Shown: positions 19,216 through 28,520, counted from the first letter of the stretch. The stretch is DNA of 64,000 bases from Luteimonas huabeiensis HB2 (GCF_000559025.1 NZ_JAAN01000012.1:1-64000); one strand, 5' to 3'. The notes: generated by a model not told the origin, from the sequence alone. Program-made: numbers and translations.

Positions 19216-20736
19216 TCAGTAGGCCTTGCGCACGCGCTCCGGGACGGCCCAGTCGTCGATGGGCAGGTAGGTGCCGCTGATGCGTACCGATTCGACCTTG
19301 CCCTGGGCGTCGAAGGCGTAGACCACCGGTTCCTTGTAGTGGTTGCCGCCGGTGCCGCCGTCCACCCGCAGGGTGGTCGCGTCGATGACGGTCAACGGCA
19401 CCGCGCTCTTCGCCGGGTCGAGTTCGTAGGGGTTGAGCATGTACAGGCGGCCGCCGAGCGCGGCGATGTCGATCACGCCCCACAGGCGCGCGAAGCGCCC
19501 GGTGAAGCGGTCCAGGTCGATGCCGGCGGGCACGGCGGGGGTGTCGGCGTCCTGTCGCGTGCGCTCGGCCAGGTCGATCAGGCGGTACGCGGTCTTGGCC
19601 AGGTCCGACACCGGGCTGCCGAGCGCGTTGGTGAGCACCGACACCGCGATCGCGTCCTCCGGATCGGCCATCGAGATGGTGATGTGGCCCGGATAGCCGC
19701 CGGAGTGGCCGACCAGGGTGCGCGCGCCGACGTGGTGGACGAACACCCCCAGCCCGTAGATGGACGCGCTCTCGTCGCCCGGCTTGCCGGACCAGACCGG
19801 GCGGAACATCCGGCGCTTGGACGCGTCGCCGATCAGGCGCGCATCGCCGAAGCGGTAGGCGCTGAAGTACGCGGTCAGGTCCTCGGCGTTGGCGTAGAAG
19901 CCGGTGGCCGCCGACAGCGCCCGGGTATCCACGTGCTCGATCGGCACCCGGTGGTCGGCGTAGAGCAGGCTGCTGTAGCCGGTGGCGTACTCGTCGGCGC
20001 GCGCCGGATCGTACTCGGGCCCGGTGTGGGCCAGGCCGAGCCGGCCGACGATCTCGCGGCTGGCGTAGGCGTTGAAGTCCTCGCCGGTCGCGGCCTCGAC
20101 GATCAGGCCGATCAGGCCGTAGCCGATGTTGGAGTACTTGAAGTGCTCGTTGCCGGGGATGACCGAGGCTTCGGCGGTCAGCAGTTCCTCGCGCAGTTGT
20201 TCCCGGTCGGGGAACGGCTTGCCGAGCTGCCAGAAGTCGCTGTCGCGGCCGTCGCGGATCACCCCGGCCGAGTGCGACAGCAGGTCGGCCACCGTCGCCG
20301 ACGCCAGTGGCGAGCGCGCCTGCGCCAGCCACGGCAGCCAGTGGCCCGCGGTGTCGTCCAGGCGCAGCTTGCCGGCCTCGACCAGTTGCAGCACGGCGAT
20401 GGCGGCGAAGGTCTTGGAATGCGAGGCGATGCGGAACAGATCGTCGTTGCGCAGCGGGCGCCGGCGTTCGACATCGGCCTGGCCGTAGGACGCGCTGAAG
20501 GCCAGTTCGCCGTCGATGCGGATCGCGGCCTGGATGCCGGGGATGCGCTGGTAGCCCTGCTGGTAGCCGAGCCACTGGTCGTAGTAGGCCAGCGCGTCGC
20601 GCGCCGAGGCCGGATCCGGCGGTGCGGCCTGTGCCGCGCTGTGCGCGATCGCGGCCGCGCAGAACAGGACGAGCGCTGCGGCGCGCCGGCAGGCGGTGCG
20701 CGCGGTGGGGCGCGCGCGGTCGGGAATGAGGGGCAT
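19216..20736 (-). CDS. Exported beta-lactamase-family serine hydrolase
   Basis: A 506-residue protein of the class C beta-lactamase/D-aminopeptidase superfamily. After a signal peptide (about 1-38, ending in AQA), the catalytic SHSK tetrad is at 105-108. The YSN motif (201-203, KYSNIGYG) and the third-box equivalent VGHSGG are present. A C-terminal beta-rich extension (about 400-506) resembles the lipocalin-like tail of peptidase-type members. A peptidase or esterase role is more likely than drug resistance; the substrate is unknown. The start ATG 20736 has GGAGAG upstream. It converges with the amidohydrolase gene across a GC-rich 190-bp gap. Confidence 0.88.
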   Translation of the reverse strand: MPLIPDRARPTARTACRRAAALVLFCAAAIAHSAAQAAPPDPASARDALAYYDQWLGYQQGYQRIPGIQAAIRIDGELAFSASYGQADVERRRPLRNDDLFRIASHSKTFAAIAVLQLVEAGKLRLDDTAGHWLPWLAQARSPLASATVADLLSHSAGVIRDGRDSDFWQLGKPFPDREQLREELLTAEASVIPGNEHFKYSNIGYGLIGLIVEAATGEDFNAYASREIVGRLGLAHTGPEYDPARADEYATGYSSLLYADHRVPIEHVDTRALSAATGFYANAEDLTAYFSAYRFGDARLIGDASKRRMFRPVWSGKPGDESASIYGLGVFVHHVGARTLVGHSGGYPGHITISMADPEDAIAVSVLTNALGSPVSDLAKTAYRLIDLAERTRQDADTPAVPAGIDLDRFTGRFARLWGVIDIAALGGRLYMLNPYELDPAKSAVPLTVIDATTLRVDGGTGGNHYKEPVVYAFDAQGKVESVRISGTYLPIDDWAVPERVRKAY

Positions 20737-21459
20737 GGTCTCTCCGGTTCGAGGGGCGAGGGGATGTCCGGCGGCGGTCGCCGCCGGGCGGTGCGGTCGG
20801 AGCGTCGGCCGGATGGCGACGGTGCGGTCGCCGCCGATGACGGCGTGGCGGTGCGGGAAACGCGGCGAGCCCGCCGGCTGCCCGTCGCCCACGCGGCCGA
20901 TGTTGGCATACGGCTCGGCGCTGCGGCCCTCGCCCAGGGCGTCGCAGGCGGCGGGGGCGAGGCGGGCATCGCTACGGATGCGGCCGTCGGCGGCGGCGCG
21001 CGCGGGCCCGTGCTCGCCGCCGGAGACCGGTGAGGAAGTGGACCGGCGGCGTGGGAAAGCGTGTACGCGGCCGCAGTCGGTGATGTCGTCGGGCATGGGG
21101 GCTGCGAGCGAACGAGGGGCGGCCGGGCGAGCGCGCGCGACGTGCTCGCCTGGCGCCGGCAGCGAGCGCCCGCGGGTCGCGAGCCGCGGCGGTGTCGCCG
21201 GTCCCGGGCGGCCGGCCGACGACGCCGGCAGCCCGAATCTACGCGCGGGCGCTCGGCGCCGAATCGGTGGAAACCCTGATTCGCGAGATCGCGTGGGATC
21301 GGCCCGCGCGCCGGGCATCAGGACCCCGGGGCGGTCGCGCAGGCGGCGTCGCCCGCCCGAAGACGGCGCCCGGTCCGGGCGCGCGCGGCGCGCGGCCGCG
21401 CCTTCGGCGGCGGGAAGAACCTGAAATAATGCGGCCACTTCCGCAGGAGTTCCGCATCC
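20737..21459. other. Long gap without a recognisable gene
   Basis: 723 bp of very GC-rich DNA between the divergent serine hydrolase and nadE. Long frames are open here only because stop codons are rare. None has a recognisable domain or a good ribosome-binding site. The region should contain both promoters, but no consensus stands out. Confidence 0.5.
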
Positions 21460-23097
21460 ATGCCCACGACCCTCCGCATCGCCATGGCCCAGTTCGACTT
21501 CCCGGTGGGCGCGGTCGAGCGCAACGCCGAGCGCATCGGCCAGATGATCCTGGAGGCGCGCGACGAGTTCGGCGCCGACGTGGTGCTGTTCCCGGAACTG
21601 GCCATCAGCGGCTATCCGCCCGAGGACCTGCTGATGCGGCCCTCGTTCCTGGCCGACTGCGAGCGCGCGCTGCAGGCGGTGGCCAGGCACGCCACCGGCA
21701 TCGTCGCCGTCGTCGGCTGGCCGGAGTCGGCCGGCAGCGTGCTCTACAACTCCGCCAGCGTGCTGCGCGACGGCCGGGTGGAGCGGACCTACCGCAAGCG
21801 CGAGCTGCCCAACTACAACGTCTTCGACGAACGCCGCTATTTCCATGTCGATCCCGACGGCGAGCCCTGCGTGGTCGAGGTCAAGGGGGTGCCGGTCGGC
21901 GTGCTGGTGTGCGAGGACCTCTGGTTCGCCGAGCCGATCGCCGACACGGTGCGCGCGGGCGCCGAACTGGTGCTGGTGCCCAACGCCTCGCCCTACGGGC
22001 GCGGCAAGCACGCCGAGCGCGACGGCACGCTCTCCGACCGCATCGCCGAGACCGGTGCCGCGATCGCCTACCTCAACGTGGTCGGCGGCCAGGACGCGCT
22101 GGTGTTCGACGGCGCCTCGCTGGTGGCCGACGGCGACGGCGCCATCCACCCGGCGGCGGTCGCGTTCTCCGACCAGTGGCTGGTGGTGGACTACGACGCC
22201 GCGTCGCGGCGCTTCTCGCCGGTGGTGTGGGTGGACGACGGCGACGAGAGCGTCGATGCGCTGGCCTGGCGCGCGGTGACCCGCGGCGTGCGCGACTACT
22301 GCGACAAGAACGGCTTCACCAGCGCCTGGGTCGGCCTGTCGGGCGGCCTGGATTCCTCGGTGGTGCTGGCAATGGCGGTCGATGCGCTGGGGGCGGAGAA
22401 CGTCACCGCGGTGCGGCTGCCCTCGCGCTATACCGCCGACCTGAGCAACGATCTCGCCGCCGAGCAGTGCAAGGCGCTCGGCGTGCGCATGCTGACGCTG
22501 CCGATCGAGGCGCCGTTCCAGGGCTTCCTCGACACCCTGTCGGAAGTCTTCGCCGGGCGCGAGCCGGACGTGACCGAAGAGAACCTGCAATCGCGCATCC
22601 GCGGCGCCATGCTGATGGCGCTGTCGAACAAGTTCGGCGGGCTGCTGCTGACCACCGGCAACAAGAGCGAATACGCGGTCGGCTACGCCACGATCTACGG
22701 CGACATGTGCGGCGGCTACGCGCCGATCAAGGATCTGTACAAGACCGAGGTCTACGGACTGGCCAAGTGGCGCAACACCGTGGGCGGCGCCCCGGTGATC
22801 CCGCGCGGCGTGATCTCGCGGCCGCCGTCGGCCGAGTTGCGGGAGAACCAGACCGACCAGGACTCGCTGCCGGCCTACGACGTGCTCGACGCGATCCTGC
22901 TGCGCTTCGTCGATTACGAACAGTCGCGCGACGAGATCGTCGCCGCCGGTTTCGACGCGGCGATGGTGGACAAGGTGCTGCGGCTGGTGCGCGCCAGCGA
23001 ATGGAAGCGGCACCAGGCCGCGCCGGGCCCGAAGGTCTCCCGGCGCGCCTTCGGCCGCGAGCGGCGCTATCCGATCAGCAACGGCTACCGCGGCTGA
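21460..23097 (+). CDS. nadE: Glutamine-dependent NAD+ synthetase
   Basis: A 545-residue two-domain enzyme that makes NAD+ from deamido-NAD+. The N-terminal nitrilase-like glutaminase domain has the Glu46 (FPELAISGYPPEDLL), Lys113 (RKRELPNY) and Cys151 (LVCEDLWF) triad. The C-terminal synthetase domain has the P-loop SGGLDS at 294-299, then TTGNKSEYAVGY and the FGRERRYPISNGYRG end. It is a complete, ordinary housekeeping gene. It is followed by the REP array. Confidence 0.97.
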   Translation: MPTTLRIAMAQFDFPVGAVERNAERIGQMILEARDEFGADVVLFPELAISGYPPEDLLMRPSFLADCERALQAVARHATGIVAVVGWPESAGSVLYNSASVLRDGRVERTYRKRELPNYNVFDERRYFHVDPDGEPCVVEVKGVPVGVLVCEDLWFAEPIADTVRAGAELVLVPNASPYGRGKHAERDGTLSDRIAETGAAIAYLNVVGGQDALVFDGASLVADGDGAIHPAAVAFSDQWLVVDYDAASRRFSPVVWVDDGDESVDALAWRAVTRGVRDYCDKNGFTSAWVGLSGGLDSSVVLAMAVDALGAENVTAVRLPSRYTADLSNDLAAEQCKALGVRMLTLPIEAPFQGFLDTLSEVFAGREPDVTEENLQSRIRGAMLMALSNKFGGLLLTTGNKSEYAVGYATIYGDMCGGYAPIKDLYKTEVYGLAKWRNTVGGAPVIPRGVISRPPSAELRENQTDQDSLPAYDVLDAILLRFVDYEQSRDEIVAAGFDAAMVDKVLRLVRASEWKRHQAAPGPKVSRRAFGRERRYPISNGYRG

Positions 23098-23129
23098 GGC
23101 CCACCTGCGCCGGCTGCGTCAGCCGCGGC

Positions 23130-23926
23130 CCTCACCCCAACCCCTCTCCCGCGCGCGGGAGAGGGGCTCGAGCGCGGCGGCCGCCTTCCTTCTCCCGCAT
23201 GCGGGAGAAGGTGCCCCGAAGGGGCGGATGAGGGCGTTTTTTTCGAAGTCCGCAGTGCAGCAGGCCCTCACCCCAACTCCTCTCCCGCGTGCGCGAGAGG
23301 GTCTCGAGCGCGGCGGCCGCTTCCCTTCTCCCGCTTGCGGGAGAAGGTGCCCCGAAGGGGCGGATGAGGGCGTTTTTTTCGAAGTCCGCAGTGCAGCAGG
23401 CCCTCACCCCAACCCCTCTCCCGCGCGCGGGAGAGGGGCTCGAGCGCGGCGGCCGCTTTCCTTCTCCCGCATGCGGGAGAAGGTGCCCCGAAGGGGCGGA
23501 TGAGGGCGCTTTTTCGAAGTCCGCAGTGCAGCAGGCCCTCACCCCAACTCCTCTCCCGCGTGCGCGCGAGGGGCTCGAGCGCGGCGGCCGCTTCCCTTCT
23601 CCCGCTTGCGGGAGAAGGTGCCCGGAAGGGGCGGATGAGGGCGTTTTTTTTCGAAGTCCGCAGTGCAGCAGGCCCTCACCCCAACCCCTCTTCCGCGTGC
23701 GCGAGAGGGGCTCGAGCGCGGCGGCCGCCTTCCTTCTCCCGCATGCGGGAGAAGGTGCCCCGAAGGGGCGGATGAGGGCGCTTTTTTCGAAGTCCGCAGT
23801 GCAGCAGGCCCTCACCCTAACCCCTCTTCCGCGTGCGCGCGAGGGGCTCGAGCGCGGCGGCCGCTTTCCTTCTCCCGCTTGCGGGAGAAGGTGCCCCGAA
23901 GGGGTGGATGAGGGCGTTTTTCGAGG
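23130..23926. repeat. Six-copy tandem array of 136-bp REP units
   Basis: CCCTCACCCC begins at 23130, 23265, 23401, 23536, 23673 and 23809, giving units of 135-137 bp. Each unit has a CTCTCCCGC..GCGGGAGAG palindrome, a CTCGAG site and a GCGGCCGC site. It continues with a CTTCTCCCGC..GCGGGAGAAG palindrome and GGTGCCCCGAAGGGGCGGATGAGGGCG, a run of five to eight T, and CGAAGTCCGCAGTGCAGCAGG. The T-run length and the palindrome loops vary between copies. The array separates convergent nadE and the pilX-like gene and may act as a two-way terminator. Confidence 0.95.
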
Positions 23927-23953
23927 CCCGTTGCACGGCGGGCGACGGCGCCG

Positions 23954-26323
23954 CTACAGGTAGCGCGACCACAGCACCTGCGCTTGGGTGGTCTCCGTGC
24001 CGCCGCCGTCGCAATCGGCCATGCAGGGCGGCTCGCCGGGGTGGTAGGCGTCGTCGCCGGTGGTGTAGTCGATGACGGTGCTGCCGCCGATCGCGGCGCG
24101 TTCGCTGCCGCCGGCCTGCGCTGCGGCGAGGATCGCGCCGTCGATGCGGGTGCTGCCGCCGGTCAGCAGGGTGTCGCCGGCGGAGACGTTGCCGGACACG
24201 TGGGTGGACGCCCCGAGGCTGATGCGGCCGCCGACGAAGGTCTCGGTGCCGGGCAGGTAGCCGCCGGCGACGAAGGCCGCGTTGCCCAGGGCGGCACCGA
24301 TGAGTGTCCCCTCCGCCAGGTCGCAGAGGTTGGTCGGCGCCTGCCCGGCGAAACCGGCGTTGGAGGCGCCGCCGACGGTCAGCGGCGCGTTGGCGCAGGT
24401 GCGCGCGTAGCCGGCCCAGTTCGGCGCCATCGTGCGGTGGCCGCCGGCGGTGACGATGTTGCCGGTGGCGAGGAAGGTGTTGACGTAGGTGCCGTTGCCG
24501 AGCTCGAGATCGCCGTCGAACCACGCCACGCCGCGCGCCATCGACTGCCCGTTCACCGTCCACTTGCCGTTGTCGTAGGCGAAGCAGCCGTTCTGCGCCG
24601 AGAAGCCCTGGCAGATGGCGGCCACCGGTTGCGTGCAGGTGGTCCCGGACATGTGTTCGGGCCGGCACAGGTAGTCGGGGTAGCGGTTGTGGTCGGCGTA
24701 GCGTTCGCCGAGCACGTAGGTGCCGGATGCGATGCCGTCCACGTAGGCCACCGTCACCTGGATGCGGCCGCCGACGTATTCGAAGACGTAGTTGGCCGCC
24801 AGCTTCAGCGGATACACGTCCACGCGCGTGCGCGGGATCGTCACCTCGGGCAGGGCGGCCAGGGACACCGGCGCCACCGCGCTCACTGCGGCCTGGTACC
24901 CGGGCTGCACCACCACGTTGACGCTGCTGTTGTACTGCTGCTGCTTCAGCAGCGCGCCGCCGACCACGCCGCTGCCCACGCTCTGCCAGCCGCCGACGTG
25001 GAGCGAGCCGCTGGCGTGCACGCTGGAGACGCTGCCGCTGCCTTCCAGGCGCACGTCGCCGCGGCTGGCCAGCGCGCCCGCGCCGGCGCTGCCGGTCAGC
25101 ACGATCGTGCCGCCGGCCTGCACCTGGCCGGTGGTGCCGTAGCCTTCCAGGCGCACCGTGCCGTTGGCATGCACCGCGCTGACGCCCTCGCCCTTGACGA
25201 CGACGTCGCCTCCCGCGGCGAGGGTGGTCGGCGAGCGGTTGCCGCCGGCGTACTCCACGCTGCCGTTGGCGCGCAGGCTGCCGACGCCGCCGCCGGCGCC
25301 GGTCCAGCGCACGTCGCCCTCGGTCGCGATCGAGGCGATGCGCACGCCGCCAGCGGCGACGACGACGCCGCGCCTGGCCTCCACCACCTCGCCGCTGCCG
25401 CCGGCGAAGGTCACCGTGCCGCCGCTGCGGATCGTCAGCGGCTTGGCGCCGCCCTCGACGCGTACGTCGCCGAGCGCGTAGACCTGCGAGACGCCGGAAC
25501 TGCCGGTCAGGGTCACGTCGCCGTTGGCGTAGACCGCATCGACCTGGATGCCGCTGCCGATGGTGACGCTGCCGGTCGCGCGGATCGAGCTGATGCCGGT
25601 CACGCTGGCGTTGTCGAGCACCACGTTGCCGTCGACGTTGATGTCGGCGTTCTCGCCGCGGAACTCGATGCCGCCGGTGACCACCAGGTCCCGGTAGATG
25701 TTGATCGCGCCGATCTCGTTGCTGCCGCCGCCGTTGCCCGGGCCGGAGCCGCCAGCGACCGTCAGCAGGTACACCACTTCGACGGTGGACGTGGAGGCGG
25801 CGGTGCCCTCGGCGGCGCGGCCGGTCACCTGCGCGGTCACCCGGTAGCTGCCTTCGCCCGGCAATCGGCAGACTTCGCTGAGCACCGCGCGCGACACGCC
25901 GATGGGGCCGGCGCCGTCGATGGCGATCGCGCCGCGCGCCGGCGCGCCCTCGCAGGCGTACTCGCCGGTGCCGGTGCCGGCGCCGGCATCGTCCGCGGCC
26001 GCGGCCGTGATCTTGGCTGCCGCCGCGACCGCCGGCGCGCTGTCCAGGCGGTCCCAGCCCTGGCCGTCGGCCCAATGCTCGTAGCGATCCTGCGGCAGTT
26101 GCAGCAGCGCGGTGCGGATGGCTTCCACGCCGCGCCAGGCCGCGCCCTGGGCGGCGGTGGCGGCGTGCGTGGTCAGCTGCCGCTGCTGGGTGCCGCGCAG
26201 CGACACGGTCATGCCGAGCACCGCCACCCCGATCGCCAGGCCGAGCAGCAGCAGGATCAGGATCGTCGCCACGCCGCGCTGGCGATGCGCGACGCGCGCG
26301 GGAGACGGGCGAGCGGCGTTCAT
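23954..26323 (-). CDS. Very long PilX-like minor pilin with adhesin-like repeats
   Basis: A 789-residue protein that begins like PilX: a basic leader ending RQRG, then VATILILLLLGLAIGVAVLG without Glu5, as in PilX/GspK tip pseudopilins. Known PilX proteins are about 150-250 residues. Here a Gly/Val-rich region (about 210-445) follows, made of roughly 20-residue repeats of the type ANGDVTLTGSSGVSQVYA. This pattern is typical of bactofilin-like or passenger-type beta-helices. A cysteine-containing C-terminal region follows (about 490-789). The ATG overlaps the pilW stop (ATGA). No pilY1 follows, so this may supply the tip/adhesin role. That is inference. Confidence 0.75.
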   Translation of the reverse strand: MNAARPSPARVAHRQRGVATILILLLLGLAIGVAVLGMTVSLRGTQQRQLTTHAATAAQGAAWRGVEAIRTALLQLPQDRYEHWADGQGWDRLDSAPAVAAAAKITAAAADDAGAGTGTGEYACEGAPARGAIAIDGAGPIGVSRAVLSEVCRLPGEGSYRVTAQVTGRAAEGTAASTSTVEVVYLLTVAGGSGPGNGGGSNEIGAINIYRDLVVTGGIEFRGENADINVDGNVVLDNASVTGISSIRATGSVTIGSGIQVDAVYANGDVTLTGSSGVSQVYALGDVRVEGGAKPLTIRSGGTVTFAGGSGEVVEARRGVVVAAGGVRIASIATEGDVRWTGAGGGVGSLRANGSVEYAGGNRSPTTLAAGGDVVVKGEGVSAVHANGTVRLEGYGTTGQVQAGGTIVLTGSAGAGALASRGDVRLEGSGSVSSVHASGSLHVGGWQSVGSGVVGGALLKQQQYNSSVNVVVQPGYQAAVSAVAPVSLAALPEVTIPRTRVDVYPLKLAANYVFEYVGGRIQVTVAYVDGIASGTYVLGERYADHNRYPDYLCRPEHMSGTTCTQPVAAICQGFSAQNGCFAYDNGKWTVNGQSMARGVAWFDGDLELGNGTYVNTFLATGNIVTAGGHRTMAPNWAGYARTCANAPLTVGGASNAGFAGQAPTNLCDLAEGTLIGAALGNAAFVAGGYLPGTETFVGGRISLGASTHVSGNVSAGDTLLTGGSTRIDGAILAAAQAGGSERAAIGGSTVIDYTTGDDAYHPGEPPCMADCDGGGTETTQAQVLWSRYL

Positions 26324-27048
26324 CCGGCGGCCTTGAGATTGGACAGGCAGGCGGAGAACACCACCTCGCCGGCGACCTTCAGCGAAACCCGCTGCGACAC
26401 GTCCAGCAGGCCGGCCTGCTGCGCGTAGGGCAGGCTGCACTCGCCGTCGCGCTGGAAGCGGGCGTTCTGCAGCGAGCGCACGCCGGCCTCGTCGGCGAGC
26501 GCGTGGCCCTGCCGGTCCTGCGGCACGAAGAAGCCGGTGGCCGAGAGCAGGCGCCGGGGCGCGGCCGCGCCGGTGGCGCTCCAGGCCGGTGGGGCGTCCG
26601 CGCTCGTGCAGGGCTGGGCCGGCAGCCAGTACAGGCCGCGGCGGTCGGCATCGGCGTCGGCCGGCGCCGCCGGCACCGCGGTGGAGGCGGCGTCGTCGAC
26701 GATGCGCAGGCCGGCGCAGGCTTCGCCGGCGTCCGGGTAGAGGCTGTAGCGCCAGACCACCAGGCGGCCGTCGTCGAGGATGGCGAACGCGCCCGCCTCG
26801 CCGGGCGGCACGCCGAAGCCGGCGCGCTGCATCTCGATCTGCGCGGTCAGCAGCGCCGAGGCCAGCTGGCCGTCGCGCTGCGCGCTGCGCGCGGTGTTGC
26901 CGGAGACATCGATCATCAATGCGTAGATGGCGACCATCGCCGCGATCGTCAGCAGCGAGATCAGCAGCCCGACCATCACCCCGATCAGGCTCTGCCCGCG
27001 CTGGCGACGGGCATGGCGGACGCGACGAGGCGGGCGGCGCGCGCTCAT
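26320..27048 (-). CDS. pilW: Minor pilin PilW
   Basis: A 242-residue PilW-like minor pilin. The leader ends in RRQRG and is followed by QSLIGVMVGLLISLLTIAAM. The position normally held by Glu5 is Gly. The globular part includes paired Cys residues and the QRAGFG motif (near residue 70) usual in PilW. Start ATG 27048 overlaps the pilV stop in an ATGA, so upstream in-frame starts to 27288 are rejected. It belongs to the pilus-priming minor pilin set. Confidence 0.88.
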   Translation of the reverse strand: MSARRPPRRVRHARRQRGQSLIGVMVGLLISLLTIAAMVAIYALMIDVSGNTARSAQRDGQLASALLTAQIEMQRAGFGVPPGEAGAFAILDDGRLVVWRYSLYPDAGEACAGLRIVDDAASTAVPAAPADADADRRGLYWLPAQPCTSADAPPAWSATGAAAPRRLLSATGFFVPQDRQGHALADEAGVRSLQNARFQRDGECSLPYAQQAGLLDVSQRVSLKVAGEVVFSACLSNLKAAG

Positions 27049-27521
27049 TGCGGCAACTGCCGGGTGCCGACCACCAGCGCGGGGCCGGCATCCTGCTCGT
27101 CGCCGCCGGTCATGCCGAGCGCGCTGGCCGGGATCTCGAGCGCGACCTCCGGCGGTGCGGCGATGGCGGCCGAGGCGCCGCTGCCGAAGTTGAGCGTGAG
27201 GTTCGGCGCGGTCGAGCACTGCACGGTCGCGCTTTCCGCGGCCGTCGGCGACCACGGCGCCTGGATGGCCGTGCTGCTGCCCTCGCACAGGGCCAGGCCG
27301 TCCATCTGCAGCGCCAGGCGCAGTTGCTCGACGGCGAACGATTCGACCTTGGCGTCGCGCTGGCCGGCGGCCACGCGCGCGGCCACGTGGCCCAGGCCGC
27401 CGCCGAGCACCGCCAGCAGCGCCACGCCGACCAGCGCCTCCAGCAGCACGTCGCCGCGCTGGTGGCGGGAGCGGCGGCCGCGCGCGCGCGACCGGCGAAT
27501 GCGGTCAGAGCAGTTCGGCAT
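27045..27521 (-). CDS. pilV: Minor pilin PilV
   Basis: A 158-residue prepilin-like protein. A long basic leader ends HQRG, followed by DVLLEALVGVALLAVLGGGL with Glu5. The frame is open to 27590, but the ATG at 27521 is preferred as it limits overlap with fimT to 17 bp. The position between fimT and pilW, and the LLEALV helix, identify it as PilV. Confidence 0.85.
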   Translation of the reverse strand: MPNCSDRIRRSRARGRRSRHQRGDVLLEALVGVALLAVLGGGLGHVAARVAAGQRDAKVESFAVEQLRLALQMDGLALCEGSSTAIQAPWSPTAAESATVQCSTAPNLTLNFGSGASAAIAAPPEVALEIPASALGMTGGDEQDAGPALVVGTRQLPQ

Positions 27522-28038
27522 ATTCGAGCGCCTGGTCGCCGATGCCGATCGCCACGCGTTCCTGGTTCGCGAGCGCGCAGCCGTCGGCATCGGTGCGCTG
27601 GCCGTGGCTGTCGAAGGCCACGCAGGAAAACGCGTTGCCGTCGGCGCGGAAGGTCGCCAGATCGGGGAACCCGGCCGGTCCGGTGAGCTTGAAGGCGAGG
27701 TCCGGGTGCGGGAGCGGGCCGGTCGTCCAGACCGGTTGCGCGGGCCAGTCGCCGTCCTCGTCGCGCACCCGCACCTGCAGCGTGCGCGCGCCGTCGGCTT
27801 CGACCAGCTCGAGCCGGACGGTGCCGCCGGCGATCGTGGCCGGCAGGCCGGACGGATTGCGCAGCGCCATCGCCCGCGCCTGCGATACCGCTTCCTGCAG
27901 CTGGCCGACGGCCTGCAACTGGCGGGTACCGTCGATCCAGCTGCGGGCGAACGGCAGCCCGACCAGCAGCAGCATCGCCACGATCGCGATCGTCACCATC
28001 AGCTCGACCAGGGTGAAGCCGCGCATGCGAGGGCTCAC
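27505..28038 (-). CDS. fimT: Minor pilin FimT/FimU (GspH family)
   Basis: A 177-residue pseudopilin with leader VSPRMRG, then FTLVELMVTIAIVAMLLLVG, and the FimT/GspH pattern QLQEAVSQARAMALRNPSG with two late Cys residues. The GTG at 28038 overlaps the pilE stop (GTGA). An ATG at 28026 would leave only a three-residue leader. In other species FimU couples minor pilins to the major pilin. FimT of related bacteria has been linked to DNA uptake. Confidence 0.88.
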   Translation of the reverse strand: MSPRMRGFTLVELMVTIAIVAMLLLVGLPFARSWIDGTRQLQAVGQLQEAVSQARAMALRNPSGLPATIAGGTVRLELVEADGARTLQVRVRDEDGDWPAQPVWTTGPLPHPDLAFKLTGPAGFPDLATFRADGNAFSCVAFDSHGQRTDADGCALANQERVAIGIGDQALEYAELL

Positions 28039-28454
28039 CACGTCACGTCGCCCACGTCGGGGCAGGCATCGCGGGTGCGGGTGTTGTCCGCCGTCAGCCG
28101 CAGGGTGCAGCCCTCCAGCCGGCCGCCGGTGCCGACGGCGCTGAGCGTGTAACCGTCCTGCGCGCGGTAGGCGAAGGCGAAGTCGCCGGCATCCGAGGCC
28201 GGCGACCAGCCCGGGAACACGGCGCGCAACTGCGCGGCGCCGTCCAGGCTGCCGCCGGGATACACCAGGGTGCGCTGGCGGTGGTTCTCGACGTTGGCCG
28301 ACAGCGCGAGCAGGTCGGCCTGGGCGATCCGGATCTTGCTGCGCAGGACGTAGCGCGTATATGACGGCCAGGCGATCGCGGCCAGGATCGCGACGATCGC
28401 GACCACCACCATCAACTCCACCAGGGTGAAGCCCTTCGAACGCTTGCGTGCCAC
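28035..28454 (-). CDS. pilE: Minor pilin PilE
   Basis: A 139-residue pilin. The leader MARKRSKG is followed by FTLVELMVVVAIVAILAAIAW, with Glu5 and the characteristic WPSYTRYVLRSKI. Two Cys residues near the C-terminus (CTLRL and ACPDV) form the probable D-region disulfide. The start is GTG 28454, with AGGGA 6 nt upstream; the frame is open to 28541. It is the first gene of the operon pilE-fimT-pilV-pilW-pilX-like. In relatives pilE is commonly last. Confidence 0.9.
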   Translation of the reverse strand: MARKRSKGFTLVELMVVVAIVAILAAIAWPSYTRYVLRSKIRIAQADLLALSANVENHRQRTLVYPGGSLDGAAQLRAVFPGWSPASDAGDFAFAYRAQDGYTLSAVGTGGRLEGCTLRLTADNTRTRDACPDVGDVTW

Positions 28455-28520
28455 GTGATGTCCCTTGTCGGTCGAGCGCCGGCTTGCGGCGATCGCTCGT
28501 CGCGCAAAAGCCAGCAGGCC

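Noticed and set aside
19216..20736. Calling the serine hydrolase an antibiotic-resistance beta-lactamase
   Set aside because: The SHSK, YSN and HSGG motifs fit the wider class C peptidase/esterase superfamily, and the C-terminal lipocalin-like extension is typical of non-resistance members.
20696..21424. A 242-codon open frame on the plus strand upstream of nadE
   Set aside because: Composition is Arg/Pro/Ala-rich as in random GC-rich DNA, there is no recognisable motif, and it overlaps the start of the serine hydrolase gene on the other strand.
19216..23013. A 1,265-codon minus-strand frame spanning the serine hydrolase and all of nadE
   Set aside because: Only the part from 20736 is a real protein; the upstream extension is the antisense of nadE with no stop codons because of high GC.
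23130..23926. Regular repeat array that could suggest a CRISPR
   Set aside because: The whole 136-bp unit is conserved, there are no unique spacers of constant length, the core is a REP palindrome and no cas gene is nearby.
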